Below, one piece after another: positions 16,913-26,459 of a DNA stretch of 64,000 bases (positions within the stretch are counted from its first letter, which is position 1; every line of letters begins with the position of its first letter). Below the pieces are notes generated by a model. It had not been told where the DNA came from, searched no databases, and saw only the letters and a program-made list of their open reading frames with translations. This DNA comes from Sporisorium sorghi. Lineage: Eukaryota; Basidiomycota; Ustilaginomycetes; Ustilaginales; Ustilaginaceae. Location of the stretch: positions 143,365 to 207,364 of the forward strand of contig JALCCG010000008.1 of the NCBI GenBank assembly GCA_023212695.1, given 5' to 3'. Made by a program: the position numbers and the translations under genes.

Positions 16913-18466
16913 TTAGTCCTCAGCGTCCAACTGCTTCAATGGCTCTATGGCCGGGCCTTCCAGCACCTTGCCATCATAACGGAATCGGGACCCGTGACAT
17001 GGACAATCCCAGGAGCGCTCGCCCTCGTTCCATTCCACCTCGCAGCCGAGGTGTGTGCAGGTCGTGTCCACGAGATGCAGATTTCCCTGGTCATCCTTGT
17101 AAGCTCCTGCCCGTTGGCCGTTATGACGAACGACGGCACCTTCGCCTATCTTCAGTTCGGTAATGTCGGCATGGGACAGGTCCACTTTGCCAGCCATAAA
17201 ATCTTTGGCAACCGTCGCATTTTGCACAACAAATGTTTTGATGCTCGGGTCTGCCTTGAATCGGGACGGGTTGAACATGTCGGCATAACGGTTCGTTTTC
17301 CCCAAGATTTGATCACTGATGATATTCGCGGCCAGTGTTCCTGTTGTCATGCCCCACTTGCGGAAGCCTGTCGCAACATAAATCCGGTCATGCTTCGAAG
17401 TGATTGGTCCGATGTATGGCAGATTGTCCAGTGTAATCAGATCCTGCGTCGACCAGCGGTAGGGAATGGCGGAAGCCCCCAGCAGATTACCGGCAAACAG
17501 CTCCAGATTCTCATAATGCTGATGGGTGCAGATGCTGCGTCCCGTGGGATGATTCTCCCCGCCGACAATGACCAGATCCTCACCGTTATAGGAAGCTGAA
17601 CGCAGGGAGCGCTTTGGCTTATCCACACTCAGGTACATCCCGCCTGGATAGGCCGTCTCAGGTTTAACGGCAATCGCATAGGAGCGTTCCACGTGCAGCC
17701 GTGTGAAGAACAATCCCTTCCCGTCATAGAACGGAAAATGGGAGGCGGAAACAGCGTGGTTGCAAGTAATGCGGTGGCCGCCCCGCTTGGTCAGCAGTGT
17801 AATCGGTCCTTCGGTTTCAGCTTTTTCATCCATGGTGGTGTTTTCATAGATCCGCCCCCCGAGCATGAGAAACTGTTCGGTCAGGTGCTTTAGATACTGC
17901 AGCGGGTGGAATTGGTATTGCCCCGGCATCTTGATAGCTCCCCGTATCGGTATGGGCAGGGGAAGGCTGTCCTGCCATTCTCCCGGAATTCCGAGCTGCT
18001 CATAGGCTTTGATTTCGTCCTCCAGCTTCGCGAGATACTTGTCGTCCTCCTGGGCGTAGATATAGGCGTCCTCCAGCTTCAGCCCGAACTTCTCTTCATC
18101 CCCGCCAACGATATTCCGTATGAATTCGATCGCTTCCCGGTTTCCTTCGTAATAGAGCCGGGCGTTCTCCTCGCCAAAATGACTCGTCAATTCATGGTAG
18201 ATCAGCCCGTGCTGGGCCGTTACCTTGGCTGTTGTGTATCCCGTCGCTCCGTTCAGTATGCGGCCAGCCTCAATCAATACGACATCCTTGCCGGCCTTGG
18301 CCAGCAGGTAGGCGGTTGTAATCCCGGTGATGCCGGCTCCGACAATGGCAACGTCTGCTTCTATATCTTCGGCCAGACGGGGAAAAGTAGGCAGCTCGGT
18401 TGTCGCTCTCCACAGCGATTCCGGATATCGCGGCAGCTCTTGATATGATGGATTGGATGGGTTCAT
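16913..18466 (-). CDS. FAD-dependent oxidoreductase with C-terminal Rieske [2Fe-2S] domain
   Basis: 517 residues resembling B. subtilis YhfW. A DAO-type FAD domain opens with GAGITG (43-48). The C-terminal Rieske domain has ligands Cys470-x-His472 and Cys488-x2-His491, with Cys475 and Cys490 positioned for the structural disulfide. The two domains in one chain suggest electron flow between flavin and the iron-sulfur cluster; the substrate, probably an amine or amino acid, is not known. A GGAGGAATC site precedes ATG 18466. It is transcribed alone, divergent from the gerA operon. Confidence 0.87.
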   Translation of the reverse strand: MNPSNPSYQELPRYPESLWRATTELPTFPRLAEDIEADVAIVGAGITGITTAYLLAKAGKDVVLIEAGRILNGATGYTTAKVTAQHGLIYHELTSHFGEENARLYYEGNREAIEFIRNIVGGDEEKFGLKLEDAYIYAQEDDKYLAKLEDEIKAYEQLGIPGEWQDSLPLPIPIRGAIKMPGQYQFHPLQYLKHLTEQFLMLGGRIYENTTMDEKAETEGPITLLTKRGGHRITCNHAVSASHFPFYDGKGLFFTRLHVERSYAIAVKPETAYPGGMYLSVDKPKRSLRSASYNGEDLVIVGGENHPTGRSICTHQHYENLELFAGNLLGASAIPYRWSTQDLITLDNLPYIGPITSKHDRIYVATGFRKWGMTTGTLAANIISDQILGKTNRYADMFNPSRFKADPSIKTFVVQNATVAKDFMAGKVDLSHADITELKIGEGAVVRHNGQRAGAYKDDQGNLHLVDTTCTHLGCEVEWNEGERSWDCPCHGSRFRYDGKVLEGPAIEPLKQLDAED

Positions 18467-18612
18467 TCCGATTCCTCCTCGGCTTCTTTAGGCATTATCC
18501 TCAAACTTAAGGCTCCTTGTCTCCATTATTACCACAGAGGGATGATTAGAAACGAAGCCCGAGCTGTGAATGGCGACTTAATCTACCCTTCTCCTGAATT
18601 TGCATGAATTTC

Positions 18613-18641
18613 TGAATACTCGTAATAATTTGGAACATTTG
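18613..18641 (+). promoter_or_regulatory. Candidate sigma-G promoter of the gerA-type operon
   Basis: TGAATA (18613-18618) matches a sigma-G/F -35; after 17 bases comes CATTTG (18636-18641), which keeps the CAT of the -10 consensus CATACTA but not the rest. Forespore expression is expected for germinant receptor operons, so the weak match is noted. Confidence 0.35.
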
Positions 18642-18701
18642 TGCAGAACCTAGAGAAACGACATGATCATCGGAATTCTATGAAAAACGAGGGGAATTAT
18701 C

Positions 18702-20072
18702 ATGAGCAGCGAGACACATAAGACACATCTAAATGCCTCACACGCTAAACAATGGCTGCAGAAGCAGCTCCATAAGGTCGGGGATATCGAGGAGCGGGAG
18801 CTTAAGAATCAGGAGGATCACGCGTTATTGCTTTATTTCAAGAGCATGTGCGATCCCGTTGTGGTGAATGAGGACCTGATTAACCGGTTTTATGAATTGA
18901 ACTCTCTGAAGATTTACGAAGAATTCATTCGATCCTTCCCTTCAACGATTGAGCCAGCAGAGGAATCGGAGCTCATGCGCAATATGCTTCGGGGCTGCGT
19001 CGTGGTATTCATTCAGGATCGGGTGCTCCTGTTTGATGCCGTGTTGATCAATGCAGGCGATATTCAGCCTGCCAGCACGGAGAATGTCATTCAAGGGCCG
19101 GATGACTCCTTTACCGAGAATATTGAAGTGAATTTGAATTTAATACGCCATCGTTACCAAACGGCCAATCTGAAATCGGAGTTTATGACGGTAGGGAAAA
19201 TATCCCAGACCCGGATTATCATCCTCTATGATGTGACCAAAGCCGATGAGTCGGTTTTGGAGGAATTAAGGAAGCGTCTTTCCGAACTCAAATCGGATAT
19301 TGTCCAGTCTGCATCCGAGATTGAGCGGCATACGATGCACCCTCAGCTAAGACTGTTCCCAACGTTAATGTTGACCGAGCGGCCGGACCGGACGGTCATG
19401 AATATTTCGCAGGGAAAAGTAGCCGTCCTTGTTGACTCGACGGGGTACGCAATTCTGCTTCCGGCGATCTTCAACGATTTCTTTACAGCTATGGATGACA
19501 AAATCCAGCTGCCCCCTATCGGATGGTTCCTCAAGGGAATCCGGTACATCGCATTGTTTGTGACGGTCCTCATGCCGAGCCTGTATGTGGCTTTTACCTC
19601 CTACAATCCCGAAATACTCAAAATGCAGATTACACTGCTCATTGCGGGCAGCCGGGCCACCGTCCCGTATCCCTCCTTCTTCGAAGTAATCTTTATGCTT
19701 CTGGCGATGGAGTTTCTGACGGAGGCAAGTGTCCGGCTGCCGAAGGCGATAGGCCAGACCGCCTGCGTGGTCGGTGGACTCATACTGGGTACAGCGGCTA
19801 CAGAAGCGGGGCTCGTCAGCAATATCATGATTATTTTGGTGGCTGCAGTGGCGGTTACGAACTTTGTTATTCCGATCAACATGATGAGTTCCGGCATCCG
19901 CGTGACCAAGTACATATTCATTCTCCTGGCTACCTTTTTCGGGCTGGTAGGCATTGTGCTGGGTGTCGTTGCAACGATTATGTACTTAACCAGCCTGCGG
20001 TCGTTCGGCAAGCCTTATCTGAAGATGTTTGCGGTGGAGTGGAGCAATAAGGGGGATCAGCAGAGTGGTTAG
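18702..20072 (+). CDS. Spore germinant receptor A subunit (GerA family)
   Basis: 456 residues. A soluble N-terminal domain of about 270 residues is followed by PDRTVMNISQGKVAVLVD and membrane helices, including the family motif PYPSFFEVIFMLLAMEFLTEASVRLPK near 325-350. A subunits form the oligomeric channel of germinant receptors in the spore inner membrane and respond to amino acids or sugars bound by the B subunit. It starts at ATG 18702 after GAGGGG. First gene of a three-gene operon; its end overlaps the B subunit gene by 8 bases. Confidence 0.92.
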   Translation: MSSETHKTHLNASHAKQWLQKQLHKVGDIEERELKNQEDHALLLYFKSMCDPVVVNEDLINRFYELNSLKIYEEFIRSFPSTIEPAEESELMRNMLRGCVVVFIQDRVLLFDAVLINAGDIQPASTENVIQGPDDSFTENIEVNLNLIRHRYQTANLKSEFMTVGKISQTRIIILYDVTKADESVLEELRKRLSELKSDIVQSASEIERHTMHPQLRLFPTLMLTERPDRTVMNISQGKVAVLVDSTGYAILLPAIFNDFFTAMDDKIQLPPIGWFLKGIRYIALFVTVLMPSLYVAFTSYNPEILKMQITLLIAGSRATVPYPSFFEVIFMLLAMEFLTEASVRLPKAIGQTACVVGGLILGTAATEAGLVSNIMIILVAAVAVTNFVIPINMMSSGIRVTKYIFILLATFFGLVGIVLGVVATIMYLTSLRSFGKPYLKMFAVEWSNKGDQQSG

Positions 20073-21180
20073 AAATAAATATTTTTATTACCTCTTCCTG
20101 CTCAATGCGACCATCAACCTGATTAACTATGTGCCCAGGATCCTGATTCAGGACCGATTTGACGGTGCCTTGATATCCATTCTGATAGCGATCCCTATCG
20201 GCTCCTTGCTGCTATATACTTTCACCAAGCTAATCCAGAAATTTCCGGGCGAAGGACTGCCGGAAATTTTCAATTCCGTGATGCCTGCATGGATATCCGG
20301 CGTGCTTCTGGTTCTGTACGGATTAGGGTGGTATTTCTCCAGCGTCATTACGCTGGTCAGTTTTGTGGATATTACCAACCGGTATGTCAGCCCGGATGTG
20401 TCGCCCATTATCGTGCTGATTGGGTTTCTGGTTGTCGTGGCACTTAGTGCAAGGCTGGATTCGGAGTCGATCCTGTATGCCCTGGAAATGATCCTTTATA
20501 TGACCGTTCCGATCATTATGTACATGGCTTGGCGTGTTTTTAGTAATCCCTACTTCAGCTGGGATGCGGTCAGGCAGATCATTACGCATCTGTGGGACAT
20601 ACCCAATTACCGGACGGTTGCAGCCGCGACCTACATTTATACCGGATATATCAATATGGTGGTTTTCAATCGGATCTTCCACAAGTTCAGGGTAAAGCAT
20701 ATCTGGTCCATCGTCATCGTAAGTATTCTAACGCTGGCGGTATCCATTTTTGCGCCGATCGGACTGCTTGGAGCAGCGGGAGCAGGGGAGCATGTGTATC
20801 CTGCCTTCTCCACCGTAGACTCGCTTCGCATCCGCTACTTCATCATTGAACGGATGATTTACGTGTTCTATGTGGTCTATATGTGCCTTTCCCTCGTCAA
20901 TTCCATTGTCCACTGGCATGTGGGCAAGGAATTGATTCTGGGCGGATTTCGGCTGAAGTCCGATAAACCGGAGTCCATTCGTAAGAAGCGGAAGGTGGAA
21001 TGGTGGGTGCTTGCTGCTTTTTGCGTGATCATCCTTGCATCCTCAATGGCCATCAATCAATACTCTTTGAATGATATGGCCATTGTCTTCCTCGATGTTC
21101 GGTTTGCGGGAGAATTCCTGTTAATTGCCCTGTTATTCTACGCCGTGTGGAGAAGAAGAAGGAGGAGGAAGCGGGCATGA
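20065..21180 (+). CDS. Spore germinant receptor B subunit (GerB family)
   Basis: A 371-residue APC-superfamily-like protein with about ten membrane helices, beginning VRNKYFYYLFLLNATINLINY. The start is GTG 20065, preceded by AAGGGGG about a dozen bases upstream, and it overlaps the A-subunit stop by 8 bases; the longer open frame upstream is the other frame of the A gene. B subunits bind the germinant. A basic RRRRRRKR-type tail ends the protein and overlaps the C-subunit start. Confidence 0.9.
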   Translation: MVRNKYFYYLFLLNATINLINYVPRILIQDRFDGALISILIAIPIGSLLLYTFTKLIQKFPGEGLPEIFNSVMPAWISGVLLVLYGLGWYFSSVITLVSFVDITNRYVSPDVSPIIVLIGFLVVVALSARLDSESILYALEMILYMTVPIIMYMAWRVFSNPYFSWDAVRQIITHLWDIPNYRTVAAATYIYTGYINMVVFNRIFHKFRVKHIWSIVIVSILTLAVSIFAPIGLLGAAGAGEHVYPAFSTVDSLRIRYFIIERMIYVFYVVYMCLSLVNSIVHWHVGKELILGGFRLKSDKPESIRKKRKVEWWVLAAFCVIILASSMAINQYSLNDMAIVFLDVRFAGEFLLIALLFYAVWRRRRRRKRA

Positions 21181-22292
21181 ACATGCTGAAACGTCGGCTG
21201 GTCTGGGTGTTGTGCTGCTCGATGCTTACACTTACACTCTCGGGATGTGAGTTTCGGGATATCGACCTTCGCCTCTTTGTGGTATCCATCGGTGTTGACG
21301 TGTCGGAGAAAAGTCCCGATCTGTATAACTTCAGCTTCAAGATTTCGATCCCTTCGGGTGACCCGAAAACCGGCGAGGAGAAGTCGCTTCTCATTACCGA
21401 GGAGTCCGACAGCATCGCGGAGGCGATTCGTCAAGTCAAATCCAAAGTGGACAAAGAGCTCGATTTTGGACATTGCAAAGGCGTAATGTACGGTGAAGCC
21501 TATGCCCGCCGGGATATTAGCAAAATTGAGGACTGGACGGTCCGCCGGAGGGACATGCAGCTTCTGATGTATCCGGCGGTTGCGATCCCGACGGCGGAGG
21601 AGGTGCTCAGGGCAGAGCCGCCAACCGAACGGATTGCCGGTAACGCTATTTTTCTGGCGCTGAGCGAGGATGGCACGGAGTCCCCTTTTATTACGAGGAC
21701 CTATTCCTTTGATCTTGCCCGCCGAATGACCGAGGTAGGGGAGGATCCTGTCATGCCTGTCGTTGAGGTAGGCGAGAAGAATGTTCTGAATATCAATAAG
21801 GTTGCCCTGATGGATAAGTCCAAGGTTAAGGTAATTCTCACGAAGGATGAAACCCGTCTGTTCAACCTGCTCGATCTTCGGAATCTAAGCACCAACTTTG
21901 GCACCCGCGTTGACGGGGAATTGATTGAGGTCAACACGGACAGGACGCGGGCAAGCTATAAGATCGTAACCAGCCCGAAGGGGCAAGAAGCGATCCATTT
22001 TCGGGTTCGCATTCAAGCCACGCTGGAGGAGAAGGAGGATATCAAGCTATTGACACCGGAAGAAATAAAAAAAATCGAGGGGATATACAATAAGGAGCTC
22101 TCTAAAGCGATAACCGATGTGCTGGAAAAAATCCGGAAAACAGGCCGGGATCCACTTGGCTTCGGTCTTCGGTACGGGGGTACGCATTGGAATAATAAAA
22201 CCGAAATGGAGGAATGGGCGGCGATCTATCCTCATATCAAGTTTAATGTTTCCGTAAAATTAAGAATCAAATCTACCGGTTATAAGCAGTAG
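21177..22292 (+). CDS. Spore germinant receptor C subunit lipoprotein (GerC family)
   Basis: 371 residues with a lipoprotein signal peptide (lipobox LSGC, Cys24) and the Ger(x)C domains thereafter. ATG 21177 overlaps the B-subunit stop by 4 bases and has GGAGGAGG upstream; it is inside a longer open frame that has no better start. C subunits are lipid-anchored on the outer face of the spore inner membrane and are needed for receptor function. Complete operon order A-B-C is preserved. No clear terminator follows. Confidence 0.9.
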   Translation: MNMLKRRLVWVLCCSMLTLTLSGCEFRDIDLRLFVVSIGVDVSEKSPDLYNFSFKISIPSGDPKTGEEKSLLITEESDSIAEAIRQVKSKVDKELDFGHCKGVMYGEAYARRDISKIEDWTVRRRDMQLLMYPAVAIPTAEEVLRAEPPTERIAGNAIFLALSEDGTESPFITRTYSFDLARRMTEVGEDPVMPVVEVGEKNVLNINKVALMDKSKVKVILTKDETRLFNLLDLRNLSTNFGTRVDGELIEVNTDRTRASYKIVTSPKGQEAIHFRVRIQATLEEKEDIKLLTPEEIKKIEGIYNKELSKAITDVLEKIRKTGRDPLGFGLRYGGTHWNNKTEMEEWAAIYPHIKFNVSVKLRIKSTGYKQ

Positions 22293-22371
22293 ACAGGGTT
22301 ACTCTATCCATCGTACAGGAAGATGTTACAATAATGGGGAAGCATCTATCTTGTATAAGGAGGTTTCACAT

Positions 22372-23322
22372 ATGGAATTTAGAAGATTGGGCGGAAGCGG
22401 GCTGAAGGTCAGCGATATCAGTCTCGGGAGCTGGCTGACGTACGGAGGATATGTGGAACGGGAGAATGCAGTCAAGTCGATTCAGACGGCGTATGGGCTC
22501 GGCGTCAACTTTTTTGATACGGCAAATGTGTATGCCCAAGGGGCAGCCGAGGTGGTTGTAGGTGAAACCTTGAGGGCATTCCCAAGGGAATCCTATGTGC
22601 TGGCAACAAAAGTATTCGGCAAGATGGGGGACGGACCGAATGATCAGGGGCTTTCCCGCAAACATATTAAGGAGCAGTGTGATGCGAGTCTGAAACGGCT
22701 TGGTACCGATTATGTCGATATTTATTATTGCCACCGATACCATGAAGAGACACCGCTTGAAGAAACGCTGCGCGCGCTGGATGACCTCGTTCGGCAAGGC
22801 AAGGTGCTCTATGTAGGAGTCAGTATGTGGACAGCTGCCCAAATGGAGGCGGCATTGGCTGTTGCGGACCGATATCTGCTGGACCGCATCGTGGTGAATC
22901 AGCCGCTGTATAATATGTTTGAGCGTAAGATTGAGGAGGAGGTCATTCCTCTTGGCGAGAAGAAAGGGATTGGCCAGGTGGTCTATTCTCCCCTTGCGCA
23001 GGGACTGTTGACGGGCAAGTATGCCTCGAGGGAAGAAGTGCCGGATAACAGCCGTGCATCCAAGATCGGAGCGGATCGAATCAAAATGAGTGAAGACCGC
23101 CTCCAGAAGGTGCAGGCGCTCGGGCGCATAGCTGACGAGCTGGGCATCACCGTCGGCCAATTGGCCCTGGCCTGGATTTTGCGTCAGGACAACGTATCCA
23201 GTGCGCTTGTCGGCGCAAGCCGCCCGGAGCAGGTCGAAGAGAACGTGAAGGCTTCCGGCATCAAGCTGTCGCCGGATACGCTGTCTGTCATCGAAGAGGT
23301 ATTGAAGGCGGATCAAGGCTAA
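22372..23322 (+). CDS. Aldo/keto reductase
   Basis: A 316-residue aldo/keto reductase of the potassium channel beta-subunit-like branch. Catalytic tetrad candidates are visible: Asp in FFDTANVYAQG with Tyr, Lys in LATKVFG and His in YYCHRYHE. The NADPH site is suggested by SALVGASRPEQVEEN at the C-terminus. ATG 22372 lies 7 bases after AAGGAGG; the slightly longer frame from 22351 has none. Its stop codon overlaps the convergent GGDEF gene stop. Physiological substrate unknown, probably aldehydes. Confidence 0.88.
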   Translation: MEFRRLGGSGLKVSDISLGSWLTYGGYVERENAVKSIQTAYGLGVNFFDTANVYAQGAAEVVVGETLRAFPRESYVLATKVFGKMGDGPNDQGLSRKHIKEQCDASLKRLGTDYVDIYYCHRYHEETPLEETLRALDDLVRQGKVLYVGVSMWTAAQMEAALAVADRYLLDRIVVNQPLYNMFERKIEEEVIPLGEKKGIGQVVYSPLAQGLLTGKYASREEVPDNSRASKIGADRIKMSEDRLQKVQALGRIADELGITVGQLALAWILRQDNVSSALVGASRPEQVEENVKASGIKLSPDTLSVIEEVLKADQG

Positions 23323-24431
23323 GAGAGGACCAGGTCATTGATTTCTACGGCGGGGCATACGCGGTTGCGCCCGCTGTTCTTGGCGCGGTAAAGCTCATGG
23401 TCCGCTTGCTGGAGCAGCTCCTTGGCATCCTTCGACCGGACCGTATCCGGATGAACGGCGGCTCCGATCGACACGGTGATCCGCAGCCTGGTCCCGTCTT
23501 CAAGGACGAATACATGGCGTTCTACTGCGGCCCGGATCCGTTCGGCAATCGCAGCCGTTTCGTCGATGGTTGCTTCCGGAACGAGCACCGAGAATTCTTC
23601 CCCGCCGTTGCGGGACACTTCGTCAAAAGAACGGGAATGCTCCCTCAGCACTTTGCTGAGCTGCTGCAAAACGACATCTCCGGCCGCGTGGCCGTAGGTG
23701 TCGTTTATTTTTTTGAAATGGTCGATGTCCACGACCAGAACGCCCAGCCGTTCGCTGAAATGCTGGGCTTCGAGAAAGCGCTCGGACAACAGCTGCTCAA
23801 ACTGGCGCAAATTGTGCAGGCTGGTCAGATGATCGGTCTCCGCGTTTTTTTTCATTTGCAGAAACAATTTATTGGAGGTATGGATATACTCGGTCAGCAT
23901 GTAGATGACAACGGTGGCAAGCACCGATATAATCAGATGCTGCGTAAAGACGGCAAACACTTTTTGGTGGTTCTGAATATTCATCCACATAATAAACAGG
24001 AGCACCAGCATGCTGGATACACTCATGATCATCATTTTGGTCAACCGGTCCCAACGCGTGCGAGACAGGGTTCCGCAGATCATGCCGATCAGCAGCATGC
24101 CGGCACCCGCAATGGCAGAGGAAGCAGACATGCCGAACAGGATCATCCGTCCGAGTGCAATCAGAACGCCTGCTATCAACGACGGAAGCCAGCCCAAGTA
24201 GCTGGCAATCACCACGATAGCCAAATGCCGCAAATCGGCAAAAAACCTGGGATCAATCGGAAAAGAATAGTACATCAGAATGATCCCGTAGATGCCAAAG
24301 AGCAATCCGGCATTGATCTTCACGGTAGTGGAGGGAGTCACAACGCCGGCCACATATTTTTTGGACAGCAGTCCGGATAAATATAAAAAGGTTACGAATA
24401 TACAAAAGTTGGTGAACAGGATATTAGTCAT
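23319..24431 (-). CDS. Membrane-bound GGDEF diguanylate cyclase
   Basis: 370 residues: about six membrane helices of the 5TM-LYT type in the first 190 residues, then a GGDEF domain with active-site motif GGEEF (276-280) and an intact inhibitory site RSFD (267-270) exactly five residues earlier. It should make cyclic-di-GMP at the membrane, with product inhibition. ATG 24431 (MTNILFTN) is chosen; AAAGGAA lies 12 bases upstream and an in-frame extension begins at 24464. It is convergent with, and overlaps by 3-4 bases, the aldo/keto reductase gene. Confidence 0.88.
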   Translation of the reverse strand: MTNILFTNFCIFVTFLYLSGLLSKKYVAGVVTPSTTVKINAGLLFGIYGIILMYYSFPIDPRFFADLRHLAIVVIASYLGWLPSLIAGVLIALGRMILFGMSASSAIAGAGMLLIGMICGTLSRTRWDRLTKMMIMSVSSMLVLLFIMWMNIQNHQKVFAVFTQHLIISVLATVVIYMLTEYIHTSNKLFLQMKKNAETDHLTSLHNLRQFEQLLSERFLEAQHFSERLGVLVVDIDHFKKINDTYGHAAGDVVLQQLSKVLREHSRSFDEVSRNGGEEFSVLVPEATIDETAAIAERIRAAVERHVFVLEDGTRLRITVSIGAAVHPDTVRSKDAKELLQQADHELYRAKNSGRNRVCPAVEINDLVLS

Positions 24432-24539
24432 GAGAAGGGATTCATTCCTTTCACGTGCTTGCACCAGCAGTGCAAGGCGATGAGGACATTCATCCCTATT
24501 TTATCGGAAAATGGAATTGTATGTCGAATATTAATTGTT

Positions 24540-25643
24540 TTATTTGTTAATTTCAGGAGCCTGTAGCGGCAGTCGGACTTCGAACATTGTAAGTTCCGTG
24601 CTGCTGGTTACCTGAATCGTGCCGTGATGGGCGTCGACGATGGTTTTCACGATGGCTAAACCCAGTCCTGAGCCGCCGGTTTGATCCGTGCGCGATTCGT
24701 CGGCCCGGTAGAATCGCTCGAACAGGTGGGGGATGGCATGCTGAGGGATCGGAGGGCCATAATTGATCACCTGCACGATAGCAACCTTCGGTTCCCGGGA
24801 TACTTTCAAATCCACCCTTCCGGCATCCCGCCCATGCCGCACTGCATTGGACAGCAGGTTCTCGAAGGTACGCATCAGTTTATCCCCGTCCGAGGAGATC
24901 ATGATTTTCTCCGTAGCGGGCGTGAATACCACCTGCACCTTCTCATGCTGTCCCGTTAATGAAAAATCCACGGCCAATTGCCCGAGCAGCTCCACCAAAT
25001 TAATATCGACCCGATTGATCGGAGAATAGCCCATGCGGGTGTATTCAAACAAATCGCTGACGAGACCGCCCAGACGCAGCGATTTATCGTAGGCGATATC
25101 GGTGTAATAACGGAGTTCGACTTCATCCTTGTAATGATCCTCTTTCACCAGTCGCAAGTACCCGATGATGGAAGTGAGCGGGGTGCGCAGATCATGGGAG
25201 ACGTTGCTGATGAGCTCGTTCTTGGACTGTACCGCCATGCGTTCTTCTGCCAGTGATAGTTTGAGCTGCTTGGCCATTTGATTGATTTGCTTGGCCATTT
25301 GGCCCAGCTCGTCATTCGATCTGATGAGAATTTCCTGGTCCAGTTCTCCCTTTGCCAACCGTCTCGTTCCCTCCATTAGCTGGTTAATTTGACGAATGGT
25401 CCCTTGACTAAGGAGCAGTACAATGCAGATAAACAGTACAATGCCAACCATCGTTGCAACAATCGGAAACCCGAAGAAATTCTCCAGGAGACGATCCACA
25501 CTAAAGAGAGCGGCTACCATTGGTTCCCGCCAATAATCCCGCCCGATCAATCGTATGATCTGCTGAGCGATAAACAACATGATCAGGGTGAAGGCTCCGC
25601 TGACCAAGAACAGCATGATGATTTTCCACTGCAGCTTACGCAT
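24540..25643 (-). CDS. VanS-like sensor histidine kinase
   Basis: 367 residues. Two membrane helices (about 8-30 and 60-80) flank a short 30-residue extracellular loop, then HAMP (80-130), the H-box SNVSHDLRTPL with phosphorylated His150, and an ATPase domain with N box (ENLLSNAVRHG) and GGSGLGLAIV. The small sensor loop suggests the signal is sensed in or near the membrane. It overlaps its response regulator by 8 bases and is most similar to VanS-type kinases. A D,D-carboxypeptidase gene lies just upstream in the same direction. Confidence 0.87.
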   Translation of the reverse strand: MRKLQWKIIMLFLVSGAFTLIMLFIAQQIIRLIGRDYWREPMVAALFSVDRLLENFFGFPIVATMVGIVLFICIVLLLSQGTIRQINQLMEGTRRLAKGELDQEILIRSNDELGQMAKQINQMAKQLKLSLAEERMAVQSKNELISNVSHDLRTPLTSIIGYLRLVKEDHYKDEVELRYYTDIAYDKSLRLGGLVSDLFEYTRMGYSPINRVDINLVELLGQLAVDFSLTGQHEKVQVVFTPATEKIMISSDGDKLMRTFENLLSNAVRHGRDAGRVDLKVSREPKVAIVQVINYGPPIPQHAIPHLFERFYRADESRTDQTGGSGLGLAIVKTIVDAHHGTIQVTSSTELTMFEVRLPLQAPEINK

Positions 25644-26331
25644 GGATTTTGTACCCGACGCCCCATACGGTTTGGATCAGCTTGTAACCGAGCTCCTTCT
25701 CAAGCTTGTCCCGCAGGTTGCTGATGTGAACCATGACCGTGTTGTTGGATACGTAGTATTTCTCCTTCCAGACCTGCTGAAATATATCCTCGGCGCTGAA
25801 GATTCTTCCTGGTTGACGGGCCAGCAAGTACAGGATCTCAAATTCCCTTGCCGTCAGGGATACCGATCTGCCATTGGCGGTGACTTCATGCGTGGTCCGG
25901 TTGATATCGAGTCCGTCAATCTGGATGCGGTCGGTGTGTCCCTGCTGAAGCTCAGTATTGTACTGCGTGGAACGCCGCAGCAGTGTTTTGACACGTGTGG
26001 TCAGTTCCAGCGGATTGAAGGGTTTAATCATATAGTCATCGGCGCCCGTCATCAGCCCCAGGATCTTATCCATATCCTCGCTCTTGGCGCTCAGCATCAG
26101 GATAGGGATGGACGAGGTTTCCCGAATCCTGCGGCAGGTGTCGATTCCGTTCAGCCTGGGCATCATGACATCCAGGATGACGAGATCCACCGTGCCTTGG
26201 TTCGTTGCCATGGCCAGCAGCGCTTCTTCCCCGTCATGGGCCTGAATAACGCGGTATCCTTCATTCTCCAGATAGATGGAGATCAGCCCGGATATTTCTT
26301 TATCATCGTCTACAATCAATACACTTCTCAT
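25636..26331 (-). CDS. VanR-like OmpR-family response regulator
   Basis: 231 residues: receiver with acidic pocket DDD (8-10), phosphoacceptor Asp54 and Lys in IKPFNP; C-terminal winged helix ending VWGVGYKIHA. GGAGG precedes ATG 26331. The adjacent kinase overlaps by 8 bases. The likely target is the D,D-carboxypeptidase gene, whose upstream region has four CTTTA-type repeats at 11-bp spacing, the usual footprint of OmpR-family dimers. No vanHAX genes are present in the window, so glycopeptide resistance is not indicated. Confidence 0.87.
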   Translation of the reverse strand: MRSVLIVDDDKEISGLISIYLENEGYRVIQAHDGEEALLAMATNQGTVDLVILDVMMPRLNGIDTCRRIRETSSIPILMLSAKSEDMDKILGLMTGADDYMIKPFNPLELTTRVKTLLRRSTQYNTELQQGHTDRIQIDGLDINRTTHEVTANGRSVSLTAREFEILYLLARQPGRIFSAEDIFQQVWKEKYYVSNNTVMVHISNLRDKLEKELGYKLIQTVWGVGYKIHA

Positions 26332-26459
26332 CGGTATCCTCCATTAAATCACCCATTAAAGTCTAAACTTTCCTAATAAACAGTGTACCCTAAAATAAGC
26401 CCGCACAGCTTAGATTTCACTCCGATGCGTCTTTAGGTTGGATATGAGTCAAGGGCCAT

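Noticed and set aside
22366..23316. 316-codon minus-strand open frame opposite the aldo/keto reductase
   Set aside because: Shadow of a gene with recognised catalytic motifs and a good start site.
23397..24380. 327-codon plus-strand open frame opposite the GGDEF gene
   Set aside because: Composition rich in His/Gln/Gly typical of antisense frames; the GGEEF gene on the other strand is clear.
25579..26376. 265-codon plus-strand open frame opposite the VanR-like regulator
   Set aside because: Antisense to an unmistakable receiver/winged-helix protein, with no binding site.
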